Shown here: piece after piece, positions 45,381 through 54,170 of the stretch
How positions within the stretch are numbered: the stretch's first letter is position 1
Layout of the letters: the number at the start of each line of letters is the position of its first letter
Source: Propionispora vibrioides
GTDB taxonomy: Bacteria; Bacillota; Negativicutes; Propionisporales; Propionisporaceae
Length of the DNA: 64,000 nt
Assembly (NCBI RefSeq): GCF_900110485.1
Contig: NZ_FODY01000001.1
Location: forward strand, 1 to 64,000
Direction of reading: 5' to 3'
Position numbers and translations under genes: made by a program
Notes under the pieces: generated by a model
Database searches by the model: none
Seen by the model: only the letters and a program-made list of their open reading frames with translations
Told to the model about the DNA's origin: nothing

Positions 45381-46652
45381 ATGTTTATAGACCGAGCGAA
45401 GATTACGGTAAAAGCAGGTGACGGCGGACATGGAATGTCCAGCTTTCGTCGGGAAAAATTTGTCCCTAAAGGCGGCCCCAGTGGTGGTGACGGCGGTCGG
45501 GGCGGCGATATAGTATTGGTTGTAGATTCTAACATTAATACTTTGGTGGACTTTCGTTACAAACGAAAATTTGCTGCTGATAACGGGGTAAATGGACAGA
45601 CCAAAAATATGCATGGGCGGAATGCCAATTCACTCGTGATTAAAGTTCCTCCCGGAACGATTGTAAAGGATGAGCTGACCGGTGATCTCCTTGCCGACTT
45701 GACTGCCGAAGGGCAGGAAGCGGTGATTGCCCATGGCGGCCGTGGCGGTCGTGGTAATGCCCGCTTTGTCAACAGCGTGCACCGTGCTCCGACCTTTGCC
45801 GAGCAAGGAGAGCCTGGTGAGGACCGGTCACTTCTTTTGGAGCTTAAACTTTTAGCTGATGTTGGTTTAGTTGGGTATCCCAGTGTAGGCAAATCAAGTA
45901 TTATTTCTAAAGTATCGGCTGCTAAACCAGAGATTGCAGCCTATCATTTTACTACGCTTAGTCCTGTGCTGGGGGTTGTCAGTCTGGCTGAGGGCAAGAG
46001 CTTTGTATTAGCCGATATTCCCGGTTTGATTGAAGGTGCTCACGAGGGCGTTGGTCTAGGCCATGATTTTCTCCGGCATATTGAACGTACCAGGATTATT
46101 ATTCACGTCCTGGATGTATCCGGCTTAGAAGGCAGAGATCCTCTCGAAGACTATCATAAAATCAATAATGAACTTACTCTGTATAGTGAACGCTTGGCTA
46201 AACGTCCACAAATTATAGCAGCTAATAAGATGGATTTGCCGGAGGCTCAGGAAAACTACAACCGTATTGTTGAATTTATGGAAAAAGAGAAGCGGGAAGT
46301 CTATCCTGTTTCAGCGGCAACGGGAGAAGGCTTGGAAAAACTCATGTGGCGCACCATGCAACTGCTGGAAGAATATGTGGAAGAGCCGGAACAAGAAGCC
46401 GAAAAGAAAATCTATGAAGCAAAACCTGAACCGGAATTTATGATAAGCCGTGATGATGACGGCGCTTTTGTGGTAAAAGGAAAAGAAATTGAAAAAGTTG
46501 TAGCTATGATTAACTTTGATAATGATGAGGGAACACGGCGTTTCCAGGCTATCTGGCGACGGATGGGTATTGAGGAAGCATTAAAAGAACGGGGAATACA
46601 AGAAGGCGATACGGTGCGTATAAGACATATGGAATTTGAGTTTAAGCTGTAG
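45381..46652 (+). CDS. obgE: GTPase Obg
   Basis: 423-aa ribosome-associated GTPase. Glycine-rich Obg fold (1-158), G domain with GYPSVGKSS (G1, about 166-174), DIPGLIEGAHEG (G3) and NKMD (G4), then a C-terminal OCT domain (from about 350). Start ATG after AGAGGAGAG. The 3' end is followed directly by yhbY. Confidence 0.97.
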   Translation: MFIDRAKITVKAGDGGHGMSSFRREKFVPKGGPSGGDGGRGGDIVLVVDSNINTLVDFRYKRKFAADNGVNGQTKNMHGRNANSLVIKVPPGTIVKDELTGDLLADLTAEGQEAVIAHGGRGGRGNARFVNSVHRAPTFAEQGEPGEDRSLLLELKLLADVGLVGYPSVGKSSIISKVSAAKPEIAAYHFTTLSPVLGVVSLAEGKSFVLADIPGLIEGAHEGVGLGHDFLRHIERTRIIIHVLDVSGLEGRDPLEDYHKINNELTLYSERLAKRPQIIAANKMDLPEAQENYNRIVEFMEKEKREVYPVSAATGEGLEKLMWRTMQLLEEYVEEPEQEAEKKIYEAKPEPEFMISRDDDGAFVVKGKEIEKVVAMINFDNDEGTRRFQAIWRRMGIEEALKERGIQEGDTVRIRHMEFEFKL

Positions 46653-46665
46653 GAGGATAGATATT

Positions 46666-46968
46666 TTGTTGGAAAGTAACTTAACAGGCAAGCAGAAACG
46701 TTATTTAAGAGCCATGGGTAGCACGCTGGACCCTGTTATACAAATTGGCAAGGCCGGTGTAGTTGAGGCCGTAGCTGATAGTGCACGAGATGCGCTGTTG
46801 GCCCGGGAACTTATTAAGGTTCGCGTACTGCAGAACAGTCCGTCCGATCCGAAAGAGGCGATAGCTGACTTGTCAGCTCTACTGCAGGCAGAATTAGTAC
46901 AAGTAATCGGTAGAAACGGATTATTGTACAAATGTAATCCTGATAACCGGAAAATAGAATTGCCTTAA
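46666..46968 (+). CDS. yhbY: CRM-domain RNA-binding protein YhbY
   Basis: 100 aa from TTG 46666, which has AGGAGG 9 nt upstream. LTGKQKRYLRAMGSTLDPVIQIGKAGV and the GxxG loop IGRNGLLYK define the CRM domain, which binds pre-50S particles. Located after obgE as in many Firmicutes. Confidence 0.93.
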   Translation: MLESNLTGKQKRYLRAMGSTLDPVIQIGKAGVVEAVADSARDALLARELIKVRVLQNSPSDPKEAIADLSALLQAELVQVIGRNGLLYKCNPDNRKIELP

Positions 46969-46988
46969 TAATAGAGTGGGTGGAGACG

Positions 46989-48113
46989 ATGTTTACCAGA
47001 AATAACCTGAAGGATGCCAAAAGAATTGTAGTCAAAATAGGTACCAGTACCTTGACTCATGATACTGGAAAAATGAATTTTTTTCGCATCGAAAAACTGG
47101 TAAGAGAATTATCGGATTTGGTCAATCAAGGAAAAGAAATCATTCTGGTTACTTCTGCTGCAGTCAGTGCCGGAATGGACCGCCTGGGACTGAAGGAAAG
47201 GCCGAAAACAATTCCCGAAAAGCAGGCTGTCGCTGCCATTGGGCAGGGAATTCTAATGCATACCTATGAAAAATTATTCGGGGAATATGGCCAGATTGTC
47301 GCGCAAGTGCTGCTAACAAGAGAGGATTCGGTAAAACGCACCCGTTACGCTAATTCGCGCAATACCTTATTAACCCTGCTAAACATGGGGGTTATTCCCA
47401 TTGTTAATGAAAATGATGCGGTAGCGATTGATGAATTAAAAATTGGCGATAACGACACCCTGTCGGCCATGGTCGCCAGTATTGTGGATGCAGATATTCT
47501 GATCATTTTATCCGATGTAGAAGGTGTGTTTACCGATAATCCGCAAAAAAATCCTAATGCCTGTTTGCTTAGTGAAATTGGTGATATTACACCGGAGATT
47601 GAAGCCTTATCAGGTGAAACCGGGAGTCTGCGGGGTACCGGGGGAATGTATACCAAAATACAGGCAGGCAAAATAGCGGTTAATTCCGGTGTTACCATGC
47701 TTATCGCCTCCGGTTCAAGAGATGGCGTATTGCGAGAGATATTAAACGGTCTAAATATAGGTACTATATTCATTTCCAAAGAAAATCGCCTGCAAATTCG
47801 CAAGCGTTGGTTGGCTTTTGGCGCCCGTATTCATGGCAGCGTTATCGTTGATTCCGGTTGTGAGCAGGCCTTGGCAGCCGGCTCGAGTTTGCTTGCGGCA
47901 GGAATCAAGCAGGTTGAAGGAGAATTTGAACAAGGTAAAACGATTCGTATCCTATCTCTGGCCGGCCGGGAAATTGCCAGAGGGCTGGCCAATTACAACG
48001 CGGAAGAGACCAGACGTATCATGGGACTGCATACCAATGAAATTGCGGAAGTATTAGGACATAAGCCTTATGATGAAGTTATCCACCGGGATAACATGAC
48101 TTTACTGGTATAA
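46989..48113 (+). CDS. proB: glutamate 5-kinase
   Basis: First enzyme of proline synthesis, phosphorylating glutamate. 374 aa from ATG 46989 (GGTGGAG upstream). Amino-acid kinase domain (1-260) with IVVKIGTSTLT, NENDAVAIDELKIGDNDTLSA and GTGGMYTKIQA, then a C-terminal PUA domain (about 275-365). No proA follows; the usual place holds repeats and a tiny ORF. Confidence 0.95.
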   Translation: MFTRNNLKDAKRIVVKIGTSTLTHDTGKMNFFRIEKLVRELSDLVNQGKEIILVTSAAVSAGMDRLGLKERPKTIPEKQAVAAIGQGILMHTYEKLFGEYGQIVAQVLLTREDSVKRTRYANSRNTLLTLLNMGVIPIVNENDAVAIDELKIGDNDTLSAMVASIVDADILIILSDVEGVFTDNPQKNPNACLLSEIGDITPEIEALSGETGSLRGTGGMYTKIQAGKIAVNSGVTMLIASGSRDGVLREILNGLNIGTIFISKENRLQIRKRWLAFGARIHGSVIVDSGCEQALAAGSSLLAAGIKQVEGEFEQGKTIRILSLAGREIARGLANYNAEETRRIMGLHTNEIAEVLGHKPYDEVIHRDNMTLLV

Positions 48114-48143
48114 GTTTCAGAATCAATTGTTAGAGCGCGCCTC

Positions 48144-48263
48144 CAAACTATCCGAAATGCTCCCTGACGGCGATTTTTGTATCATACATAATCGCGTACC
48201 CTTATTCGTCTGGCTCAGAAATCGCGCGCTACGATCAATTCCATTAGTTTAAAAACGGCCCTA
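48144..48263. repeat. family C palindromic repeat, copy C2
   Basis: ACTATCCGAAATGCTCCC matches C1. Arms around GCGATTTTTGT and CAGAAATCGC pair; CGTCTGGC and ACGATCAATTCCATTAGTT follow, then GGCCCTAA. The central GAATAG hairpin of C1 and C3 is missing or altered here. Limits approximate. Confidence 0.65.
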
Positions 48264-48331
48264 ACGGATCGGTATAGAAGTCTCAAGATCATGCGATTTT
48301 GGCTGATTGAACACAATGAGGTGGAAGTTGT

Positions 48332-48493
48332 ATGGGATATATTCACGCTTTCTTAGATTATTTAAGGACACCAAAGGGAAGACATGATTTTATCGACTAT
48401 TTGCGAGCTGTCGTTATTATCATTGCTACCATCATTGTGGTCCGCAGCGGGATTGATATCGTCGGCTCCTGGATTAGAGCCTGGTTTAACTAG
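48332..48493 (+). CDS. 53-aa predicted membrane protein
   Basis: ATG 48332 after GAGGTGG. The translation MGYIHAFLDYLRTPKGRHD continues into one hydrophobic helix (about 26-39, VVIIIATIIVVRS) and ends GSWIRAWFN. The TAG stop is the first CTAG of repeat B2. The positive middle before the helix suggests a membrane anchor. No family recognised. It sits alone between repeats C2 and B2. Confidence 0.55.
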   Translation: MGYIHAFLDYLRTPKGRHDFIDYLRAVVIIIATIIVVRSGIDIVGSWIRAWFN

Positions 48494-48673
48494 GGAACCA
48501 CTGATTTATTCACACTGCGCAGCCAGACGGAAAAAGATCCGCTAGTGGATCTTTTTCCGTCTGGCTGCGTCAGCAAAATTTTGAAATAGGGACCGCTATT
48601 CCTGCGGTTTTACTTCTTTGCCAGCCTAAAAAATTTCTCGCCAGGCAGGTTCATTAAATCAGCGATTCCCTAG
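48490..48673. repeat. family B palindromic repeat, copy B2
   Basis: 184 bp with ends CTAGGGAACCACTGATTTA and TAAATCAGCGATTCCCTAG. Contains an internal perfect 23-bp hairpin (48518-48540 with 48547-48569) whose loop is GCTAGT, and the module GAAATAGGGACCGCTATTCCTGC. Opposite orientation to B1. It supplies the stop codon of the 53-aa ORF. Confidence 0.85.
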
Positions 48674-48706
48674 CATTACAAAATTACAATAGGGAGCGGA
48701 CCCATA

Positions 48707-49339
48707 ATGTCGGACAACAGACAGCGGATTGGTATAATGGGAGGAACCTTTGATCCTATCCATATAGGTCATCTTGTTGTAGCAGAAGCAGTACGTATTG
48801 AGTATCATTTGGAGAAAATTTTATTTATACCTGCGGCTGAGCCGCCGCACAAGCAACAAATGCAGATAACGCCCGCACAGCATCGCTACCTGATGACTGT
48901 CATGGCTACATGTTCCAATCCGCATTTTCAGGTTTCCCCCATTGAATTGGAGCGCCAAGGCCCTTCTTACACAGTAGATACGGCTATCGCTTTACGAAAA
49001 ATATATGGAACTGATACAATGTTTTATTTCATTACCGGCGCAGATGCTGTGCTGGAGCTGGCCTCCTGGAAAGATATAGACCTTCTTTTAGAACTTTGCC
49101 ACTTTGTAGCGGTGACCCGCCCGGGCAGTGTAGAGCAGTTAAATGAGGTTATCCATAATTTTGGCACACAAGGGAAAGAACATATTCATCGCTTGGACAT
49201 TCCCCTGTTGGATATTTCATCCACCGATATCCGGGAGCGGATAAAAGATGGACGTTCCATCAAATATATCGTACCGGAGAACGTTGAAAACTATATATTG
49301 AAAGAACGACTGTATCAAAATTCTGCGTTTCCTATATAG
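48707..49339 (+). CDS. nadD: nicotinate-nucleotide adenylyltransferase
   Basis: 210 aa, makes deamido-NAD from nicotinate mononucleotide and ATP. GIMGGTFDPIHIGHL is the (H/T)xGH-type nucleotide motif and ISSTDIRERI the second signature. First gene of a run nadD-(RRM)-yqeK-LCP-rsfS. Confidence 0.96.
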   Translation: MSDNRQRIGIMGGTFDPIHIGHLVVAEAVRIEYHLEKILFIPAAEPPHKQQMQITPAQHRYLMTVMATCSNPHFQVSPIELERQGPSYTVDTAIALRKIYGTDTMFYFITGADAVLELASWKDIDLLLELCHFVAVTRPGSVEQLNEVIHNFGTQGKEHIHRLDIPLLDISSTDIRERIKDGRSIKYIVPENVENYILKERLYQNSAFPI

Positions 49340-49438
49340 CAGGCCATGTCAAATAAAGGCAGGCATAAATATCATCAATTCGCAAATAATGTTAAGGAAG
49401 TCAGTTAAGAACTCATGGAAAGAGAGGTGATTCCCTAG

Positions 49439-49690
49439 ATGGCAAAAACTCTCTACGTTGGCAACCTACCCTGGTCTACTACCGATACAAGCCTTGCAGA
49501 AGCTTTTCGGGAATATGGCGCGGTCATATCTAGTAGGATTATTACGGATAAAGAAACAGGCCGTTCCAGAGGTTTTGGGTTTGTAGAAGTAGAAGATGAC
49601 GATGCTGAAAAAATGATTTCTGCCATGAACGGCAATGATTTTGGCGGACGTCAAATCGTCGTTAATGAAGCCAAGCCACGGCAAGGCTAA
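49439..49690 (+). CDS. RRM-domain RNA-binding protein
   Basis: 83 aa, a single RNA recognition motif: RNP2 TLYVGNLPW (residues 3-11) and RNP1 SRGFGFVEVE (about 42-51). Short bacterial RRM proteins of this type occur in cyanobacteria and some Firmicutes; the RNA targets are unknown. Own terminator. The insertion of this gene between nadD and yqeK is not universal. Confidence 0.9.
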   Translation: MAKTLYVGNLPWSTTDTSLAEAFREYGAVISSRIITDKETGRSRGFGFVEVEDDDAEKMISAMNGNDFGGRQIVVNEAKPRQG

Positions 49691-49726
49691 TTATGCATTG
49701 TAACATTTGATAAGTAAGAAAAAGAT

Positions 49727-49750
49727 GCCTCCGATATAGGAGGCTTTTTG
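49727..49750 (+). terminator. terminator of RRM gene
   Basis: GCCTCC/GGAGGC stem (49727-49732, 49739-49744), 6-nt loop, T-run. Confidence 0.85.
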
Positions 49751-49809
49751 TCTGCTTTGGGAAGGATATCCTAAAAACATGAAGAATTTTACTACACTGG
49801 GTGATCAAA

Positions 49810-50382
49810 GTGGATTATAGGGAACTAATTAAAGGTCTTGAAGCAAGGTTATCTCCTAAACGGTTTAAACATACTCTGGGTGTTAGTGAAACAGCCCTTT
49901 TGCTAGCTGGTAAATATGGAGTGGATCAGGAAAAGGCCAAACTGGCAGGATTACTGCATGACTATGCAAGAGAACTGCCGATGGAAACCTTATTGCACCA
50001 GGCGGTCGTGCTTGCGCTGCCTGTCGATGAGATTGAAAGGGAAGAGCCTGTTTTATTACATGCAAAAATCGGGATGCATTTGGTGAAACAGGAATGTGGG
50101 GTGGAAGATGACGACATTTTACAAGCCATTTCCCTACATACCACTGGCAGCAGTCATATGTCAACGCTTGCTAAGATTATATTTTTAGCCGACTATATTG
50201 AGCCGGGCCGAGACTTTGAGGGGGTGGCTGCCCTGCGAAAAGCCGCCCATACCAATTTGGACAAAGCTATGCTGCTTGCCTATGATTATACGATATCGCA
50301 TATTATAGCCAAGCATGGTTTTATCCATCCCAATACGATAATTGGAAGAAATTATCTATTAATGCAGGAACGAATAAATTAA
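49810..50382 (+). CDS. yqeK: HD-domain Ap4A hydrolase YqeK
   Basis: 190 aa from GTG 49810 (GTG 49801 also possible). HD metal motif AGLLHDYARELP with earlier RFKHTLGVSE and later SLHTTGSSHM and FLADYIEPGRDF. Symmetrically cleaves diadenosine tetraphosphate. Follows nadD in most Firmicutes. Confidence 0.93.
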   Translation: MDYRELIKGLEARLSPKRFKHTLGVSETALLLAGKYGVDQEKAKLAGLLHDYARELPMETLLHQAVVLALPVDEIEREEPVLLHAKIGMHLVKQECGVEDDDILQAISLHTTGSSHMSTLAKIIFLADYIEPGRDFEGVAALRKAAHTNLDKAMLLAYDYTISHIIAKHGFIHPNTIIGRNYLLMQERIN

Positions 50383-50418
50383 TTTTAATGTATAGTTTTT
50401 TTTAGAGGGGGGAGTATC

Positions 50419-51387
50419 ATGGAGACCAGACGTCGCCGTATACGTTGGACAAGAGTATTTTTTCTGTTACTGACCCTGTTGCTTATCATAACATCTTTGG
50501 CAAGTGTTGTAATTTATGCATACAATAATATGTTTCATGCCGCGACGTCTGTAACCGCATCAGTTGGCGGCCGGGAAGCGCCTGCCAATCATATTAATAT
50601 ATTACTGCTCGGGTTAGATGATGCCGATGCGGAAGATCCATCAGGCCCCCGGCGCTCTGATGCCATGCTGGTCGCCAGCATTAATAAGGACACAGGTTCT
50701 GTCAGTCTTATATCCATTCCCCGTGATACAAAGGTAACCATTCCGGGCTATAAAAGCTATGATAAAATCACGCATGCTTACTTTTACGGAGGAGCTGATC
50801 TGGCTAAAAGAACAGTGGAAGATTTATTGAGAATACCGATCAATTATTATGTGGTTGTTGACTGGCAGGCATTTATAAAGGTTATTGATATACTGGGCGG
50901 TGTGGATCTTTACGTAGAAAATGATATGGATTATGAAGATCCTTATGCTAATCTTTACATTCATCTGACCAAAGGATATCAGCATTTAGATGGCAAGGCA
51001 TCCGGCGAGTATGTACGGTTCAGGCATGACGAACTTGGTGATATTGGCCGTGTTCAGCGCCAGCAGCGCTTTCTGAAGGCAATGACTGATCAGGCTTTTC
51101 AAATTGAGACTATCCTCAAAATGCCGTCTATCATAAATACGGTAAACAAATATGTAACTACCGATATGCAGTTTTTTACCCTTTTAAAGCTTGCTAACAG
51201 TTTGAAGAATTTTAAAAAGGGCGATTTACAAGCGGAAATGGTACCTGGAGATTTTGCCACCATTGATGGAGTAAGCTATTGGGTATATGATAAAGAGCAG
51301 ACAAAGCAAGTGGTCGATAAGCTTTTTTTTGATTGCACTTCAGAACCAAGTGAGTCTGCAAAACAAAGCGCTAAGAGCCTGCAGTGA
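50419..51387 (+). CDS. LytR-CpsA-Psr family glycopolymer ligase
   Basis: 322 aa. Membrane helix about 15-36 after a basic N-terminus (METRRRRIRW), then the LCP domain with INILLLGLDD, RRSDAMLVASI, SIPRDTKV and RFRHDELGDIGRVQRQQ, whose arginines bind the lipid pyrophosphate. Attaches glycopolymers to the wall. Start after GAGGGGGGAG. The stop is within a 12-bp stem-loop. Confidence 0.93.
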   Translation: METRRRRIRWTRVFFLLLTLLLIITSLASVVIYAYNNMFHAATSVTASVGGREAPANHINILLLGLDDADAEDPSGPRRSDAMLVASINKDTGSVSLISIPRDTKVTIPGYKSYDKITHAYFYGGADLAKRTVEDLLRIPINYYVVVDWQAFIKVIDILGGVDLYVENDMDYEDPYANLYIHLTKGYQHLDGKASGEYVRFRHDELGDIGRVQRQQRFLKAMTDQAFQIETILKMPSIINTVNKYVTTDMQFFTLLKLANSLKNFKKGDLQAEMVPGDFATIDGVSYWVYDKEQTKQVVDKLFFDCTSEPSESAKQSAKSLQ

Positions 51388-51402
51388 AGTACTGCAGGCT
51401 CT
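51374..51402 (+). terminator. stem-loop at LCP gene end
   Basis: Perfect 12-bp stem AGAGCCTGCAGT/ACTGCAGGCTCT with a 5-nt loop; the TGA stop lies at the stem-loop junction. No strong T-tract. Confidence 0.6.
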
Positions 51403-51405
51403 CTT

Positions 51406-51535
51406 AGGCCCTCTGCCGGTGATTTCGTTAACATGTTTTGAAATAGGAGCCGCTATTTCTGCAACATGGTGCCTCGTCTGGCGCAAAAATCACTCGCAAT
51501 TCATTCTATAGACTTAGAGTTTACAGACCACTGGC
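51406..51535. repeat. family C palindromic repeat, copy C3
   Basis: Arms GTGATTT (51419-51425) and AAATCAC (51487-51493) enclose GAAATAG-GAGCCG-CTATTTC and AACATG..TCGTCTGGCGC, as in C1. It fills the gap between the LCP gene and rsfS. Limits approximate. Confidence 0.7.
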
Positions 51536-51622
51536 AGGAAACTTGTCATCATTACAGAATATAATAAGTCAATATGGAAAATAATTAAAAGAATAAAGTA
51601 ATTCGTTACTAGGAGGAATATA

Positions 51623-51973
51623 ATGTCCGAATCCAATTCTCGTCTATCTGAACTACTAGCCCAAGCTGCAAGTGAAAAAAAAGCAAGAGATATACTTATC
51701 CTTGATGTAAATGGAATATCAATGGTAGCCGATTTCTTCATTATTTGCAGTGCTAATTCAACCACTCAGGTCAAAGCGATTGCTGACAATATAGAGGACA
51801 AGCTGGCGGAACAGGGAATTAAGCTATTACATAAAGAAGGATATCGTGAGGGCCGTTGGATTTTGTTAGACTACGGCTCCTGCGTTATGCATGTATTTGT
51901 CGAGGAAGATCGCATCTTTTACAATCTTGAGCGGCTTTGGGGCGATGCCCCGGTACGCACTTGGGAAGATTAG
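51623..51973 (+). CDS. rsfS: ribosomal silencing factor RsfS
   Basis: 116 aa, binds L14 to block subunit joining when nutrients are low. KKARDILILDVNGISMVADFFIICSANSTTQVKAIADNI (residues 15-53) and GRWILLDYGSCVMHVF are family-typical. RBS AGGAGG. Starts 8 nt before the S1 protein gene's start region. Confidence 0.95.
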   Translation: MSESNSRLSELLAQAASEKKARDILILDVNGISMVADFFIICSANSTTQVKAIADNIEDKLAEQGIKLLHKEGYREGRWILLDYGSCVMHVFVEEDRIFYNLERLWGDAPVRTWED

Positions 51974-51980
51974 GTGACAT

Positions 51981-52865
51981 ATGAAACCGATAAACAGTCA
52001 CTATAAACCTGGTGATGTCGTAACTTTAAAAGTTGCCCGTGTTAATGAATTAGGTGCATTTTTAGATGCCGGAACGGGTAACACTTCCGACGATATTTTA
52101 TTACATAAGGCACAGCAATTACATGAGGTAAAGGTGGATGAAACGGTCGAGGTGTATTTATACCTTGATCCGAAAAGCCGCCTAACAGCTAGTATGCGCT
52201 TGCCACAGATGCGCGAAGGGCAGATTGCAAGAGTAAGAGTTATTAATACTACCCGTGATGGGGCTTTTGTGGATATCGGCGCCGAGCGGGGCGTGTTTTT
52301 GCCTTTTAGCGGGATGCGTGGTAAGGTTCGCAAGGGAGATAAAGTCTGGGCCAAACTGTATCGTGACAAATCAGATCGGCTGGCTGTGACAATGGAAGTT
52401 GAGGAAGAATTACAAAAGGCCGCCAAACCGGCTGAAAATGTAAAACCTGGCGATATGTTAACCGGTACGGTATACAATCTTTTTACAGAAGGCGCTTTTC
52501 TCTTTACCACGGAACGATATATTGCGTTTTTACATGCCAGTGAAATTACAAAAGAACTGCGTGTTGGTGATGAACTTCCTGTGCGAATTACTTATGTAAG
52601 GGAAGACGGCCGTGTTAATGTCTCTATGCGTCCGGTCAAGGAACAGGCTCTGGAAGTGGATGCAAAAAAAATTTTAGAATTACTGGATTCCTGTGATGGA
52701 AAGATTCCCTATACAGACGATACGCCTGCCGATATCATCAAAGAAAAATTTGGCATAAGCAAATCCGCCTTTAAGCGATCCCTGGGAACTTTAATGAAAG
52801 CCCAGTTGGTCAAACAGGAAAACGGCTGGACATATAAAATTGCTTCCGATATACCGGACAAATAG
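51981..52865 (+). CDS. S1 RNA-binding protein, CvfB/YitL-like
   Basis: 294 aa. Three S1-like OB domains (about 5-70, 75-140, 150-220), the second with ARVRVINTTRDGAFVDIGAERGVFLPFSGM, then a C-terminal winged helix (225-290, DDTPADIIKEKFGISKSAFKRSLG). CvfB of Staphylococcus affects virulence gene expression. Here a general RNA-binding role is the most that can be said. Confidence 0.88.
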   Translation: MKPINSHYKPGDVVTLKVARVNELGAFLDAGTGNTSDDILLHKAQQLHEVKVDETVEVYLYLDPKSRLTASMRLPQMREGQIARVRVINTTRDGAFVDIGAERGVFLPFSGMRGKVRKGDKVWAKLYRDKSDRLAVTMEVEEELQKAAKPAENVKPGDMLTGTVYNLFTEGAFLFTTERYIAFLHASEITKELRVGDELPVRITYVREDGRVNVSMRPVKEQALEVDAKKILELLDSCDGKIPYTDDTPADIIKEKFGISKSAFKRSLGTLMKAQLVKQENGWTYKIASDIPDK

Positions 52866-52915
52866 TACACGATCTCATTGCTTACTTCACGAATTTTTTC
52901 TATTCGTGGCGATTC

Positions 52916-52944
52916 TTGGAGGATTTTAGAATATTTAGTATAAT
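52916..52944 (+). promoter_or_regulatory. possible cheV promoter
   Basis: TTGGAG (52916-52921), 17-bp spacer, TATAAT (52939-52944). The -10 is perfect, the -35 poor. A hairpin CACGAA/TTCGTG just upstream may end the previous transcript. Confidence 0.45.
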
Positions 52945-53010
52945 TAATATTATATAGTAAAAGCAATTGGCCTGTTTGTATGGGAGCTACTATGGTAGGG
53001 AGGCGGATAT

Positions 53011-53925
53011 ATGAGTGAAAGTACTTTAGGGAAAAAGGGTATACTATTAGAAACAGGAACAAATGAGTTCGAAATTATTGAATTTACTGTAGGCAATGTT
53101 AGTTATGGAATCAACGTGGCTAAAGTCCGTGAGGTAATTAATCCCGTTTCCGTTACCAAAATGCCGCATTCACATCCCTATGTCGATGGTGTATTTACTT
53201 TGCGTGGCAGAGTGATGCCTTTGGTTAACCTGCCTAGATGTTTGGATGTTGAAGACCAGTCTAATACTAAGAATATTATTGTAAGTGAGTTGAATAACTA
53301 TTATGTAGGTTTCCTGGTAGACAGCGTATCACGCATCTATCGCGTCTCCTGGACGGCGATGGAGCCGCCGCCGGATATCAGTGATTCTGACATGGTTGTT
53401 GGGCTCATAAAGATGTCGGATAAAATCATTGTTTTGCTCGATTTTGAAAAAATAGTTTCGGTGATTAATCCGGAAATTAACGTTAAACTGACTACCATTC
53501 CCAAAACTGGCCCTGACTTGACTAAGATACGGCAAAGCAAGACAGTGCTGGTAGCGGAAGATTCGCCCATGCTTCGTGAGCTGTTGGTTGGTACCTTGCA
53601 TACGGCAGGGTATGAAGATGTACGGGCGTACCATAATGGCAAAGAGGCTTGGGCTGCGCTTGAGGAAATGGGCGCAGACGGAACGCCTATTGCTACCAAA
53701 TTGCAAATCGTGATTACTGATATTGAGATGCCTCAAATGGATGGACATCACTTGCTCAAGAAAATTAGAGAACATCAAATATTGAAGGAATTACCGGTTA
53801 TTATTTTCTCCTCTTTGATCAATGAAGAGATGCGCCGAAAAGGTGAAGCCATTGGAGCGGATGGCCAGATATCAAAACCGGAAATCTCACAGTTAATTGA
53901 TTTGATTGATAAAATTATTTTATAA
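53011..53925 (+). CDS. cheV: chemotaxis coupling protein CheV
   Basis: 304 aa. N-terminal CheW-like domain (about 18-160) couples receptors to CheA. C-terminal receiver (178-304) has acid pocket VAEDS and phospho-acceptor D237 in VITDIEMPQMDG, for adaptation. RBS AGGGAGGCGG. No other chemotaxis genes adjoin it. The organism is therefore probably motile. Confidence 0.94.
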   Translation: MSESTLGKKGILLETGTNEFEIIEFTVGNVSYGINVAKVREVINPVSVTKMPHSHPYVDGVFTLRGRVMPLVNLPRCLDVEDQSNTKNIIVSELNNYYVGFLVDSVSRIYRVSWTAMEPPPDISDSDMVVGLIKMSDKIIVLLDFEKIVSVINPEINVKLTTIPKTGPDLTKIRQSKTVLVAEDSPMLRELLVGTLHTAGYEDVRAYHNGKEAWAALEEMGADGTPIATKLQIVITDIEMPQMDGHHLLKKIREHQILKELPVIIFSSLINEEMRRKGEAIGADGQISKPEISQLIDLIDKIIL

Positions 53926-53939
53926 ATAAATAATTTTTA

Positions 53940-53968
53940 TTGACATAATAGGATAACTCAGATATAAT
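53940..53968 (+). promoter_or_regulatory. consensus promoter of tRNA-Ala
   Basis: Perfect TTGACA (53940-53945), 17-bp spacer and perfect TATAAT (53963-53968), about 32 bp before the tRNA. Confidence 0.92.
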
Positions 53969-53999
53969 TAATAATGTCGGTGAGACAATGAAGTTTTGT

Positions 54000-54075
54000 G
54001 GGGGTATAGCTCAGCTGGGAGAGCGCTTGAATGGCATTCAAGAGGCCAGCGGTTCGATCCCGCTTATCTCCACCA
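54000..54075 (+). tRNA. tRNA-Ala(GGC)
   Basis: 76-nt cloverleaf, acceptor 54000-54006 with 54065-54071 (two G-U pairs), anticodon GGC at 54033-54035, T arm GGTTCGATCC, encoded CCA 54073-54075. Confidence 0.97.
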
Positions 54076-54083
54076 GTAAACTC

Positions 54084-54120
54084 AACCTTTATGGAAAAAT
54101 CCATAAAGGTTTTTTATTTT
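54084..54120 (+). terminator. terminator of tRNA-Ala
   Basis: AACCTTTATGG (54084-54094) pairs with CCATAAAGGTT (54101-54111), then TTTTATTTT. Confidence 0.9.
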
Positions 54121-54170
54121 ATCTTTTGTCTTACCAACTTGATAGTTTGGGGGCTTAAAGGAAAATAATT

